Positions 35,351-47,163 are shown, numbered from the stretch's first letter. The stretch is 64,000 bases of DNA from Saururus chinensis (GCA_035235625.1 CP141146.1:27832501-27896500); one strand, 5' to 3'. Notes: generated by a model not told the origin, from the letters alone. Made by a program: numbers and translations.

Positions 35351-37805
35351 TGCACGTCACAGGCCACCTACCACCTCACCTGCCAAGTATGGGATAAAGG
35401 TGGGAGCGAGGTGGGATGAGGGTTACTTCTTTTTTCTCTGAAACCAAGCCCTCAAAGATCAAAGAAACCACATGAAGGTCGATCCTTTTTTTCGACTGTT
35501 GCAAATCGATTCGTGATTTGTTTGGCAGACTTCGAATGCTGGGGGATTGGATTGCCTTTCGATCTCAGAGAAAGAAAATCGACAGTTGTTGGGAGAGGAA
35601 GACTGGGTGTTTTAATCCCCTTCAAGTTCAAACACATTCCCATATGATGTGAATCGTGAGTCCCCATTCTTCTCCTTCAGATTTCCCTCCACAGATTCCA
35701 GCAAGAGGCGATTTGTCAGTCCAAAAATGGAGGAGTTTCATATGAGGTTTCCCGTGAGCAGCCGTTCTTCCCTCTGACGGCCACACCCTAACCATCGCTC
35801 ATGTGGTTTCATAAGGTTTGAATCAATTCCATCATTGGATTTACTTTTTTCCACTCTTAAAATGGGCATTTTATTACATTTTCCAGTATTATTTGGTTAT
35901 GGTGTCGGCGTTTTGGATGGTCATCTTCTGCATGTCATTTGTTTTTTGGGTTCATTTCTTTTGCCAGTGGAAACCCATTTTGGTTTTTTCTTTCCATTTC
36001 TTTTGATCTCTTCAATCTCTGTGAATTCAGTCGTGGAATTTAGGTCTTTGAATGAGATTGTTTCTAACTGTTCTGATCATATTCATTTGGTTAGCAAATG
36101 TGATATGCTAATGTTTCTCCACAAATTGTGTACCGAGCAGTATTGGTAGATTTGCTAATATAAACCATCGATTTCTTGTGTGAAGTACTTACTTGCATTT
36201 TCCTTGTGTGTCTGCCATTTTCTTTTTGATTGTTTTCCATTTTTATGTTTTTCAATGAAAATACTTGTTTAGGGTTTTGAGCCTAAACAACAATTGTGTA
36301 GTCATTTTGCTATTATCCTTTTTTAGTGTTTTGAGCTCAAAGAACGTTTGCTAGTCCTTGAGTAGAGTTTTGAGCCTTACAAAAAAATTTGTGGTATTCC
36401 TGCTGTTTTATGGTTTAGGATTTTCACTAAATTCCTTGTTATCTCTGGGCAGTTTTGTTAAGTATTCACCTATTTGTTCTTCATTTAACACCTTCTCCCT
36501 CATTTTCTATAAAATGTTTTGATAGTTTTTTATTTTTATTGATCATCATGTTTCCAAGTTATTTTTTTCTATGGAATCAGTTTTATTTTTTCTTCTAATG
36601 GGAGTCCTGCTGTTTTAGACTTATAACATTTTTAACTAAACTCTTTATATCCATTTTCCTCATGTCTTCCTGAATTCTATTTCATAGGTTTTGGACTGTT
36701 TTGGCTTTTTGAATGATCTATATTTTTTACCAATGTGGCACTTTGTTATGTTCTTTCTGATTTTTCAAGTGTTATTTTGGTGCTAGTATTTTATTTAGCA
36801 TTTTTTAGCATAATGCAAAGTTATGTCATCATTCTATTGTCTATTTCTAGGAGTTTCAGCTGATTTTTTTAATGTCCTCTCCTCAATAGGATGTGCGATT
36901 TTGCTGAGCATGTTTGTTATTAACTGTATTAGTCACTTTTCATTCCTCACTCAACATTTTGGCAAAGATTATTTGGTTTCCTCAAGTTTTTTGTGACTGA
37001 CTCCTTCATTTTATGATCAGTGAGCCTTTATCTTGCTTTCTTCTAAACATTGTTTTGTCTTATAAACTTGGTTGTTATTCGGTTTCCTCAAGTTTTTTGT
37101 GACTGAGAGTGAGCCCATACCTAGCTTTTCTTCTAAACGCTGTGTTGTGTTAGTATACACTTGGTTGGAGTATCATATGTACTTTAAATACTGTTTACAG
37201 CCCCCCAATTTTTTAATTTTATCATTTATTGTTTTTGTTTGTTTTTATTCTCAAAGTCAGTAAAGTATTACTAGTACAAAGGTTGCATGATCTAATGTTG
37301 GACGTGCTTAAGCATTTTGATTATCTAACCTCTATGTATTTTGGAGTTGAACATACATGCCATGATGAGAAACCTATTTAATAACAGGGACTTATTTGGT
37401 ATAGATTTTGTCATTGTCGTTTGGGGAGTATTTTTGGGCTGCATAATTTTATTTAATATGTGTAATACAATAATGTAATTAATACTTTTTTGTAAAGAAC
37501 TTTAAGCCTCTCATTTTTTTTCGTTCAAACCCTTGATTATATTAAAAAGATATTCTAGATAATTACTGCGCTTTCATGAATATTGGACGCCAAACTTTTT
37601 TTAAGATTGTACTAACCTGAATAGATATCAATACTCTATGAACGATTGGAGCACTTCACAATATGTTGTTACTTCAATATTTTCTGTTTATTTTCAATGA
37701 TGTTTATAAAATAAAGGAAAAAATGTTCTTGATTTGCTGGCTATTGTTATTGTCTAATTTAAATTAAGGATTTGAGAATCTTCTAAAGTAGTTGTAACCA
37801 AAAAT
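35351..37805 (+). repeat. Gene-like 'head' of the array, copy 1
   Basis: It opens with a mixed-composition segment that looks like a 5' untranslated region (35351-35800). It continues as T-rich DNA with many TTTTGATTGTTT phrases, like plant intron sequence. A frame at 35835-36149 is open for 104 codons and Phe/Leu-rich but matches nothing I know. A phrase of about 105 bp around CCTCAAGTTTTTTGTGACTGA is duplicated in tandem (36980 and 37087). The whole block recurs at 56431-59150. Compared with that copy it lacks about 245 bp near 37530 and the first NPC1-like exon near 37715. Confidence 0.55.
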
Positions 37806-37913
37806 ATGTATATATGTGTATGTTTGGAAGCTTGCTGTTCCAGCTTCAATATGGGAAATGCAAGTGATTTTATAAATGATTTTAAGCTATACTTATCCTT
37901 TTTCCCTTTACAG

Positions 37914-38616
37914 ATGGAAGTATTTCTATATTCTGTGTTTTACATATTCTTCGTGCAATATCTAGACATATGGAGAACAGCTTTGATAAACATTGGCCTA
38001 GCTCTTGGTTAGTTCATTGACTGTATTGTATAGAACTTTCTTATTATCTTGATAGCTATTACCTTATTAATCTGCCATGAGTTGGTCTGCTATGTGATTG
38101 TGGCTATCATCCCTGAAGGCAAATACAATAATAATGAATATGATGCCATATTGATTGTTCTGTTTTAAGTGCAGGTAGCTTTTCCCTGTTTTCTATCACA
38201 TCTAAAATTGCATAAAGTAAAGAGTGGACATCTTGTATTTTCTATATGTGTTTGAGTCATTGTTCAATATTTCCAATGCCATTAATTTGTGTTGTACTCA
38301 TTTATGTGAAGTCACCATTCATTATTTTTCACTTAAACCTTGACATGTCCATGCTGTGTTTTCTTAGTTAAACCCTGTAGATTTTCCATGATTGCTTCCA
38401 TCGTGTAGCTGATGGGATGCTTAATTTTTTTTTCATGGTTAAACTGCCGAGCTTATATTTGAAGTTCATAATGTTCTCTCATATGTTCTAACATAAACTT
38501 TTGCAGGGTGTGATGGCTATGTTAAATATCCAACTAATGCAGTGTCTGATGTAAACCTTGTCATGTCAATTGGACTCGCTGTTGAGTTTTGTGTACATAT
38601 TGTGCATGCTTTCTCG
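37914..38616 (+). pseudogene. NPC1-like: U1: NPC1-like exons
   Basis: Exon-sized blocks with splice sites. N1 (37914-38007, after TTTACAG and before GTTAGT) encodes MEVFLYSVFYIFFVQYLDIW and on to LINIGLALG. Nb (about 38080-38168) includes VCYVIV and DAILIVLF. N2 (38507-38616, after TTGCAG and before GTCAGT) encodes GVMAMLNIQL and then, one frame over, AVSDVNLVMSIGLAVEFCVH. These match consecutive stretches of the C-terminal membrane half of NPC1, a sterol transporter of the Patched/RND type. A missing base between IQL and AVS breaks the frame in this and every other copy. Introns are retained, so this came from genomic DNA and not from mRNA. The N0 exon is deleted in this unit. Confidence 0.8.
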
Positions 38617-38695
38617 GTCAGTATCATTATCTTGTGCTTATGTTAAGAAGTGTCATCTATGCCGAATCATTAACGTATTATAGCTTGTGTGACAG

Positions 38696-39354
38696 GAAAG
38701 AGGGATCTGTTAGTTGAGAGATGCATATAAAAGGAAAGAGTGAAAAAGATTATGCAATTATGTCACAAACCTCATCAGTTGATGGTGAAAGCGTTGGACC
38801 ACCCTTAGCCAAAAAGCAAAAGATTGCTGAAAATCTATCTCCTTTGGACTCACTGCCAGATGCTGGATCTAAAACTGCCAAGAATAAAGTGTTTTTTTAT
38901 GGGTCTAGGTAAAGCTGTTGCTTATATGTTCATTAAAGCTCTATTCAAATATTGAAGCATATGACTTAAGGATGATATTCTTATTTTTGCAGTGTCTATC
39001 ATCATTAGCATGACTAAAGGGGGCCCACGTAGAGATGTTTATGATTTATGTAAAAAATTTCAGTGGCCATTGCATATGTAGTGAACATCAATCAAAGTAA
39101 GTACGATTAGTAATATAGGCTTGCATTCAAATCATAAATAGTTTTTAAGCCTTTTGTCTTTACTTACCAGGGTTTGCACTTTTCTCACACGTCACTGGAA
39201 ATTGTGAGTGATGGGCCTGATCTCAGGAAAGGGTACATCAGTTTTGTGTGGACAATTAATTTTACACATACCCAATTTCGGGGGTATTGAGCTTAGAGGG
39301 CAAAAAAGTGCTGATAAAAATGTTCAAAAGATTCAGCAACTCTTCTCATGTTAC
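38696..39354 (+). pseudogene. U1: dsRNA-binding-domain-like exons (Dicer-type)
   Basis: D1 (from 38696, after TGACAG) encodes MSQTSSVDGESVGPPLAKKQ, a linker with basic residues; its donor is deleted near 38886 and an upstream TGA breaks it. D2 (38993-39096, GTAAGT donor) encodes GGPR..VYDLCKKFQWP, like the first helix of the C-terminal dsRNA-binding domain of plant Dicer-like proteins; bases are missing after WPL. D3 (39191-39354) encodes LILHIPNFGGIELRGQKSAD, like the beta-strands and the ADKK helix start. D3 is cut inside its TGTTAC and joined to NPC1-like sequence. The Dicer assignment rests on pattern memory and is less sure than NPC1. Confidence 0.5.
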
Positions 39355-39911
39355 AATAATAATGAATATGATGCCATATTGATTGTGGCTATCATCCCTG
39401 AAGGCAAATACAATAATAATGAATATGATGCCATATGGATTGTTCTGTTTTAAGTGCAAGTAGCTTTTCCCTGTTTTCTATCACATCTAAAATTGCATAA
39501 AGTAAAGAGTGGGTATCTTGTATTTTCTATATGTGTTTGAGTCATTGTTCAATATTTCCATTGCCATTAATTTTTGTTGTAGTCATTTATGTGAATTCAC
39601 CATTAATTATTTTCCACTCAAACCTTTTTCCATATCTTGACATGTCCATACTGTGTTCTCTTAGTTAAACCATGTAGATTTTCCATGATTGCTTCCATCA
39701 TGTTGCTGATGGGCTGCTTATTTTTTTTCGTTGTTAAACTGCCGAGCTTATATTTGAAGTTCATAATGTTCTCTCATATGTTCTAACATAAACTTTTGCA
39801 GGGTGTGATGGCTATGTTAAATATCCAACTAATGCAGTGTCTGCTATAAACCTTGTCATGTCAATTGGACTCGCTATTGAGTTTTGTGTACATATTGTGC
39901 ATGCTTTCTAT
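39353..39911 (+). pseudogene. NPC1-like: U2: NPC1-like exons (short unit)
   Basis: Begins abruptly in the Nb block (AATAATAATGAATATGATGCC). That block appears twice in succession (39355-39385 and 39409-39453) through a second back-step. N2 (39802-39911) keeps TTGCAG and the shared frame break, with AVSAINLVMSIGLAIEF in the second frame. N0 and N1 are absent from this unit. Confidence 0.75.
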
Positions 39912-39992
39912 GTCAGTATCATTATCTTGTGCTTTTGTTAAGAAGTGTCATCTGTGCCGAATCATTAGCATATTATATCTTTTGTGTGACAG

Positions 39993-40719
39993 GAAAGAGG
40001 GATCTGTTATTTGAGAGATGCATATAAATAAATGCAAGGAGTGAAAAAGATTATGTAATTATGTCACAAACCTCATCAGTTGATGGTGAAAGCATTGGAC
40101 TACCCTCAGCCAAAAAGCAAAAGATTGCCAAGAATAGTGTTATTTGGACTCACTGCCAGATGCTGGATCTAAAACTGCCAAGAATAGTGAAGTTCATGTT
40201 CGAGGTAAACTTGTATTTTTATGGTCTAGGTAAAACTGTTGCTTATATGCTCATTACAGCTTGATTCAAATATTGAAGCATATGACTTATTTTTGCAGTG
40301 TCTATCCTCGTTAGGATGGCTAAAGGGGGCCCACATAGAGCTATTTATGATTTATGTAAAAAATTTTAGTGGCCATTGCCAAAGTTCATATGTAGTGAAC
40401 ATAAATCAAAGTAAGTACGATTAGTGCTAGGCTTACTTTCAACTCGTAAATAGTTTTTAAGCCTTTTGTCTTTACTTACTAGTGTTTGCACTTTTCTCAC
40501 AGGTCACTGGAAATTGTGAGCGATGGGCCTGATCTTAGGCAAGGGTATATCAGTTTTTTGTGGACAATTAATTTTACACATACCTAATTTTGGTGGTATC
40601 GAGCTCAGAGGGCAAAAAAGTGCTGATAAAAAAGTTCAAAAGATTCAGCAACTCTTCTCATGTTACAGGAGCTTCAGAGACGTGGAAGATGCGTTATGGA
40701 AGGTTTATGACACAGAATT
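39993..40719 (+). pseudogene. U2: dsRNA-binding-domain-like exons
   Basis: D1 (39993-40204) carries TGA early, and its centre has a rearranged AAGAATAGTG duplication. D2 (40299-40410) encodes GGPHRAIYDLCKKF and then a TAG. D3 (40503-40719) encodes GGIELRGQKSADKK and continues to SFRDVEDALWKVYDTE. The exon's last bases were displaced to 44155 by the solo LTR of family A. In D3 the frame of SLEIVSDGPDL does not run into LILHIPNF: a one-base break is shared by all copies. Confidence 0.5.
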
Positions 40720-41774
40720 TGTAAGGACTCTCATTTCTAAACTGGTTTTCATTTCATTTTAATCGTCGGTTATTACTTGGTTAAATTATTTTCTTATTAA
40801 TTCGGTTGTTTTAAAAATAAATGGTGTTTCTGATGGTTTTAATCAAAATCAACTTTACAATTATTGGTTTTAAGTGATTTTGAGTCAAATCTGAATTTTT
40901 GGGATTTTTCTAATTTTCACTAATTTTCCAAAAATTAGGGTTTTTGAACAAAATTAACCTAGACATCAACACAAGCCTTTACCAAAATTTTTTATAATTT
41001 TCATAGGTTTAATTAGTGCGCAAATAGCTAAAATACTCATTTTTAGCCTATGTTTCTATTCATACCCCACTAATTGCCTACACACACCCTACTATAAATA
41101 AAATGACCTGAGCCATTTCCATTTTGGGAATAGGCTGGGAAATGGAGGTTAGGCCTAATTCCCTAATTAGGCCCGGATTAGAAGGAGTTTAAGGTAAGTC
41201 CCCTCTGATTAAGCCTTAAAACCTAGATTTCGCTTAATCCTTTCAAGATCTATCATTTCCCCTTTGTTTTGATTCGTTTTTTAACATTGAAACTAATGAT
41301 TTGCATCTTTACTTCAAACCCTAGATCTAAAAATCCAATTTTTATGTTCAAGAAGCCCTAGATCTAAGTTTTTCATTTGGGTTTTCTATGTTAAATCGGT
41401 TTTAATGGAGTTTAATTTAAACTCTATGTCTTTGTAAGGTTTTCAAGAAGGGTGACCATTAAATCCAAGCCTAATCAAAGGATAAGGTAATGGACTAGCG
41501 AAATTTCAGTTTTCCTATGGTAAAACTCTTAATTTTGTGGTTTATTTTGAGTGGATTTACTTTATTTAGTGCTTTAATGACATAATTAGTAAATGATAAT
41601 ATTTAATCCCGATTTCATAGGGTTTTATCTTGTTATGATGTGGATTAGCTTTCTGAAAGTTATGGTAGAATTTTGATGGCATTTAGGTTGTTAGATGGTA
41701 ATTTTAAGTTTTATCAATGGAGTTTCGGTTTGAAGATTTAAAATGGAGAAAAAGGTCGATCTGCCTTGTTGGAG

Positions 41775-41867
41775 TTCGAATGGCCCTCCTAGGCGTTCGA
41801 ATGGCAACACTGTCAGTTCCACAGATTTCCCATTTAGCCAATCGAACAGCCCTACTGGGCGTTCGAA
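41775..41867 (+). promoter_or_regulatory. Four-site TTCGAA palindrome cassette (LTR A copy 2)
   Basis: Cores at 41775, 41796, 41841 and 41862 (spacing 21, 45, 21), about 1.05 kb into the LTR. The second pair ends GGGCGTTCGAACGGC, the full consensus. Read in one frame, the cassette here and at 1581-1673 spells repeated SNG (SNGPP.RSNGNT), but the Athila copy does not hold that frame. Confidence 0.5.
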
Positions 41868-43094
41868 CGGCTAGACAACAGATTTTGTAATATTTGCATG
41901 ATGTGTTATTTTGGTGATTCTACTTTGATATATTACTTTCATATGTGTGTGGAGTGTTTTGAGCTATGGTATGCTACTAAAAAGGTATACCATTGAGGTT
42001 ATGAAGTTGTGGTATATATTTAGTGTTATGTGGAATGGCTTGAGGTTGGTTATATGATGTTAGAATTGCCATCTTGAAGTTATGAATGTTTGATTCTCTA
42101 TGGTTATGTATATTTTCAGTAGAGCTACAGCATACTAACGGACTGATATGTCATGTTAGGATGTGGTTAATTGATGTGTGAATGTTAGTGAATGTCATGG
42201 CTAAAGGATGAAGTAAATGATCTTATATGTGTTTAGCTTGTGGTTAAGCTTTGATTTTAGTTATGATTTTAATGATTCTTCACCTATGATTTCCGCTAGA
42301 ATTCATGATTAGATGTTAATGCACATGTGTAGTGTGATGGTGAGTGAATTACAAACATGTTGATATGCATTGAGGGAAATGCTTCTACTATGCACACACA
42401 CACATGTGGGGTTTAATGATGATGATGAGGTTTACTATTATGATTATGAATGATGCATGAGGGGCTGATGAGAGCACTTATCATGAATTAGGTTTCATGT
42501 ATGTCTTGCCTACATATGTACCATGTTGAATGAATCATGAAAATGGATTTCCAATTGAGGCTTTATCGAGATTAATCGAATGTGATTGATTGATGCATGT
42601 AGTGAAACTACGTGCCGGATTAATCAGTCATGGCTTAATCGAAACTTGATTGGTCCGAAAGGACATGTTTTGATTTGAGTTCCTTCGTGGAACATGTGCA
42701 CTCCCCGGGTTGAGTCTAGTTAAGTGGAATTATGTGGGGGACGAGTTACGTACTTGTCTTGCGATTTGAGATTATTATTATCTTCTGGACCCTGAGAATC
42801 CAGTATGGTATGCTTTGTGCACCAGCTACCATGTGTTCAGGGGTTTCCTACGTGGGAACTCGGGCTCTTCCCCATCGTAGAAGATGTCCCAAAACGAACA
42901 CCCTTACTCTAGGTTCTCTTCGTGAGAATGTGACATCCTTGGTCAGGATCGTTTAGGGTGAGTAGCCTTTAGGGATTGATAACCCCGAACTTCTTAAATT
43001 CTTATGTAGAATTTTGACCATGACACGCTTTCGTGGCCTTGTCAATGTTCCCGTCTGTGTGACACTAAATTGTGATTACTCCTTGATAGAGGCA

Positions 43095-43510
43095 TTCTTT
43101 ATATGATGTGATGCATGACTTGATATATATGTTGGAGATACATCTCATGCAGGTTGATATGATATGATGCATGATTGAATATGTATGTTAGAGATACATC
43201 TCATGCAGGTTGATATGATGTGATGCATGACTTGATATGTATGTTGGAAATACATCTCATGCAGGTTGATATGATGTGATGCATAATTTGATACGTATGT
43301 TAGAGATACATCTCATACAGGTTAATATGATGTAATGCATGATTTGATATGTATGTTAGAGATACATTTCATGCAGCTTGATATGATGTTGAAACATGAT
43401 TTGATATGTATGTTAGAGATACATTTCATGCAGCTTGATATGATGTTGAAGCATGATTTGATATGTATGTTAGAGATACATTTCATGTAGGTTGATATGA
43501 TGTGAATGGC
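43095..43510 (+). repeat. 56-57 bp tandem repeat in family A LTR
   Basis: About seven copies of a unit built on GGTTGATATGATGTGATGCATGA and TGTTAGAGATACATCTCATGCA (starts near 43149, 43205, 43261, 43317, 43373, 43430 and 43487). Later copies change CAGG to CAGC and gain one base. The His/Ser-rich open frame on the other strand is a by-product. Confidence 0.9.
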
Positions 43511-44154
43511 ACTATGTGGATTATACACTATGATGCAGGTTTAAGTGATGTGTATGTGTGATCAGAAAATGATACATCTTGTCAATCTTTACTTTGATTA
43601 GTTATGTTGTTATGCCATCGTGTTTCTGATGATGATAGTATATTAGAAAACCATTGCTGAGTTTATTAAACTCACCCCTCTTTATTGTGTTTTGCTTTGG
43701 GGCTGCGTGGTGTGACACGTAGAAGGACAGGATATCCTCTTTGAGGAAAGATCGGAGACGACTTAGGAGTGATCGTGGAGTCCTCTTATGTGACTTATTT
43801 TCCTTGGTTTATGCTTTATGTTTAGCACCTTTGTGTATGGTTCTCATTTTGATTTATGCTACTTTATACATTTGTGTTGCTTAAGACCTATTTTGGAGCC
43901 TATAGTGGGCTATGGTTTAACTAAGCATGTAGGTTTGAGACTTTTGTTTATCTTGAGTTAATGTAACTCTCTTTCTTTTCTACTTATTTACTTTTGCTCA
44001 AAGTGGTGTGCATACTCCGTAATAATGTTAGATCGCCCGTAATTAGGGTTAAGTCTTCCACTCGACCGTATTTAAATTCTCCTTGTCGCCCCCGTGCGCT
44101 TGACCGGCCCCTAGACCGGGTTTGGCTTGGGTCGAGCAGTGCCGGGGTGTGACA

Positions 44155-44828
44155 AAAGTGGTAAGTATTTTTACACAGACTTCAGTTATTTATATTCTTT
44201 GTAAATGTGTAAAGTGGTGGCATCAGGAGTGAAGCTGTTTTTTCATTTCAACTCCACTAATTCTTCATTTAGATAAATTCATTTGATCAACAGATGTAAA
44301 CTTTATCCAAAGTTTAATAGGCATTCTATGAACAAGAACACTATATATTCTTTCTAGTAAATATCTACACTCAAATGAGAACATTGCTCATTTTATTGAT
44401 GATGCATAAAAAAAATGCAATGAAGCTATTTTTTCCCTGAAAATTTGCTGCATTTGAAAATCAATATGAGCTAATTATTATCAAATTAGATTTGGTTTAA
44501 ATTTTTGCTTTTTTATGTCTACAGGTGCTTGAACATTTGGCATTCATAAAGCAAGATCTATTAGTTACTAGGAGGGAAAAAAACAAGGGAAAAAAAAGGA
44601 AATATGAAAAGGAGGAAAAAGAATGAGGGAAAAAAAGAAAAAATGAAAAAAAGGAAAAAGAAAAAAGTGAGGGAAAAAAACAAAAACATGAAAAAGAACA
44701 AAATTTCCATCAGACTTATATGAGAAAAGAAAAAAAGAAAAGAAAGGAGAAAAGGAACGAAGGAAAAAAAGGATCTCCCAGTCCCTCCGCCACATGATCT
44801 CTGCTTCATGCATTCGTTAGACCTAGAG
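44155..44828 (+). pseudogene. U2: D3 end and D4 lysine-rich exon
   Basis: The displaced D3 end (AAAGTG, then GTAAGT) is followed by an intron-like stretch and exon D4 (44525-44828, after CTACAG and before GTGAGA). D4 encodes VLEHLAFIKQDLLVTRRE, then a long Lys/Glu-rich run. The A-rich DNA of this run produces Phe-rich open frames on the minus strand that are not genes. I do not know the parent gene of D4. This is the only D4 copy whose start keeps frame. Confidence 0.45.
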
Positions 44829-45245
44829 GTGAGACCCTATATCACTTGTTTCTCCTTTTATTGAATATACAGTATAGACTAACTACTGCACAGCTAGTAC
44901 CACATACGATGACATTCTAAATTCTTTAGGTTCTCTCTATGTTAGGTAAATAACTTTGTTTGATCAGTAGCCTTATTTTATATTTTTAGGTTCTTAACTT
45001 TGGGAGTTGGATGTTTTTATCAACCATATGGCACACCATTGATTATATTGAAAAGATATTCTAGATAATTACTGTGCTTGCATGAATATTGGACGCCAAA
45101 CTTTTTTTAAGATTGTACTAACCTCAATAGATATCAATACTCAATGAATGATTGGAGCACTTGACAGTGTGTTGTTACTTCAATATTTTCTATTTATTTT
45201 CAATGATGTTTATAAAATAAAGGAAAAAATGTTCTTGATTTGCAG

Positions 45246-46341
45246 GCTATTTTTTCCAGTAGCTCAGAAGTACTGTTTATTTTATAATTTTTGAAGCAAA
45301 CGAAACATCCTGTACGAGCGAGAGACACATGAAGTCCATTTCGCATCAATGTCCAAAACAAACCTCAAATTACTAGAGTGACAATGTCAATGTGTTGCAT
45401 GCAGCAAGAGAGTTAACCTCTCAGGTCTCTGATTTTTAAAGGTACAGCGTCTTTTTTGTTATTGTCTAAAGCAAATTAATGATTTGAGAATCTTCTAAAG
45501 TAGTTGTAACCAAAAATATGTATATATGTGTACATGTTTGGAAGCTTGTTGTTCCAGCTTCAACATGGGAAATGCAAGTGATTTTATAAAGGATTTTAAG
45601 CATTTCTACTTATACTTTTTACCTATGCAGATGGAAGTATTTCCATATTCTGTGTTTTACATATTCTTCGAGCAATACCTAGACATATGGAGAACAACTT
45701 TGATAAACATTGGCCTAGCTCTTGGTCATTGACTCTATTGTATATAACTTTCTTCTTATCTTGATAGCTAATACCTTATTAGTCTGCCATGAGTTGGTCT
45801 GCTATGTAATTGTGGCTATCATCCCGGAAGGCAAATACAATAATAATGAATATGATGCCATATTGATTGTTCTGTTTTAAGTGTAGGTAGCTTTTCCCTT
45901 TTTTCTATCACATCTAAAATTTCATACAGTAAAGAATGGGCATCTTGTATTTTCTGTCTGTGTTTGAGTCATTGTTCAATATTTCCATTGCCATTAATTT
46001 GTGTTGTACTTAGTTATGGGAAGTCACCATTCATTATTTTCCACTTAAACCTTTTTCCGTATCTTGACATGTCCATGTTGTGTTTTCTTGGTTAAACCAT
46101 GTAGTTTCCATGATTGCTTCCATCATGTAGTTGAAGGGCTGCTTAGTTTTTTTTTTTTCGTTGTTAAACTGCTGAGCTTATATTTGAAGTTCATAATGTT
46201 CTCTCATATGTTCTAACATAAACTTTTGAAGGGTGTGATGGCTATGTTAAATATCCAACTAATGCAGTATCTGCTGTAAACCTTGTCATGTCAATTGGAC
46301 TCGCTGTTGAGTTTTGTGTACATATTGTGCATGCTTTCTCA
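45246..46341 (+). pseudogene. NPC1-like: U3: NPC1-like exons
   Basis: N0 (ends 45441 before GTACAG) encodes DNVNVLHAARELTSQVSD; one base is lost near its end. N1 (45631-45724) encodes MEVFPYSVFYIFFEQYLDIW, closest to the expected NPC1 text, but its donor is GTCATT in place of GTTAGT. Nb follows (about 45830-45880). N2 (46232-46341) has acceptor TTGAAG in place of TTGCAG and carries the shared frame break. A possible exon start after TTTGCAG at 45246 precedes N0. Confidence 0.8.
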
Positions 46342-46422
46342 GTCAGTATCATTATCTTGTGCTTCTATTAAGAAGTGTCATCTTTGCTGAATCATTAACT
46401 TATTATATCTTTTGTGTGACAG

Positions 46423-47163
46423 GAAAGATGGATCTGTTATTTGAGAGATGCATTTAAAAGGACAGAGTGAAAAAGATTTTGTAATTATGTCACAAACCTC
46501 ATAAGTTGATGGTGAAAGCGTAGGACCACCCTCAGCCAAAAAGCAAAAGATTGCTCAAAATCTATCTCCTTTGGACTCACTGCCATATGCTGGATGTAAA
46601 ACTGCCGAGAATAGTGAAGTTCATGTTCCAAGTAAAAGTGTTTTTTTATGGGTCTAGGTAAAACTGTTGCTTATATGTTCATTATAGCTCTATTCAAATA
46701 TTGAAGCATATGACTTAAGGATGATATACTTATTTTTGTAGTGTCTATCATCGTTAGCATGGGCTAAAGGGTGCCCATGTAGAGCTGTTAATGATTTATG
46801 TATAAAATTTTAATGGCCATTGCCAAAGTTCATATGTAGTGAACATAAATCAAAGTAAGTACGATCAGAGCTAGGCTTGCTTTCAAATCATAAATAGTTT
46901 TAAATTCTTTTGTCTTTAGTTACCAGGGTTTGTACTTTTCTCACATGTCACTGGAAATTGTGAGCAATGGGCCTGATCATAGTCAGGGTATATCGGTTTT
47001 GTGTGGACAATTAATTTTACACATATCCAATTTCGGGGGTATCGAGCTCACAGGGCAAAAGAGTGGTAATAAAAAAGTTCAAAAGATTCAGCAGCTCTTC
47101 TCATCTTACAGGAACTTCAGAGACATGGAAGATGTGTTATGGAAGGATTATGACACAGAAGTG
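46423..47163 (+). pseudogene. U3: dsRNA-binding-domain-like exons
   Basis: D1 (46423-46631) contains TGA near its start and a TAA in place of a Ser codon (CCTCATAAGTT). D2 (46742-46854) has an altered start. D3 (46947-47163) lacks the AG acceptor (TCACAT) but keeps LILHISNFGGIELTGQKS and reaches GTGGTATG. This unit holds the undisturbed GAAGT target of the solo LTR in U2. Confidence 0.5.

Larger units (their letters stand above)
40720..44154 (+). repeat. Family A solo LTR (3.4 kb) inside U2
   Basis: Starts TGTAAGGACTC and ends CCGGGGTGTGACA. It is flanked by GAATT (40715-40719) on the left and AAAGT (44155-44159) on the right. The undisturbed array copy at 47156-47160 reads GAAGT, so each flank is one substitution from a 5 bp duplication. 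No internal region is present, so this is a recombined solo LTR. It contains the TTCGAA cassette and a seven-copy tandem repeat. Confidence 0.8.

Noticed and set aside
35835..36149. 104-codon Phe/Leu-rich frame as a membrane protein gene
   Set aside because: The second head copy breaks the start of this frame, and the composition is that of T-rich intron DNA.
37914..38007. N1 as a complete small gene starting at its ATG
   Set aside because: The Met codon lies directly after a splice acceptor, and the block is flanked by intron-like DNA; it matches the middle of NPC1, not a protein start.
43095..43510. Possible CRISPR-like array
   Set aside because: Units are contiguous, with no distinct spacers; this is a plant LTR tandem repeat.
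44561..44813. Phe-rich, membrane-protein-like open frames on the minus strand (also 47497-47796 and 61458-61667)
   Set aside because: They arise from A-rich low complexity in exon D4 read backwards and differ in frame and length between units.
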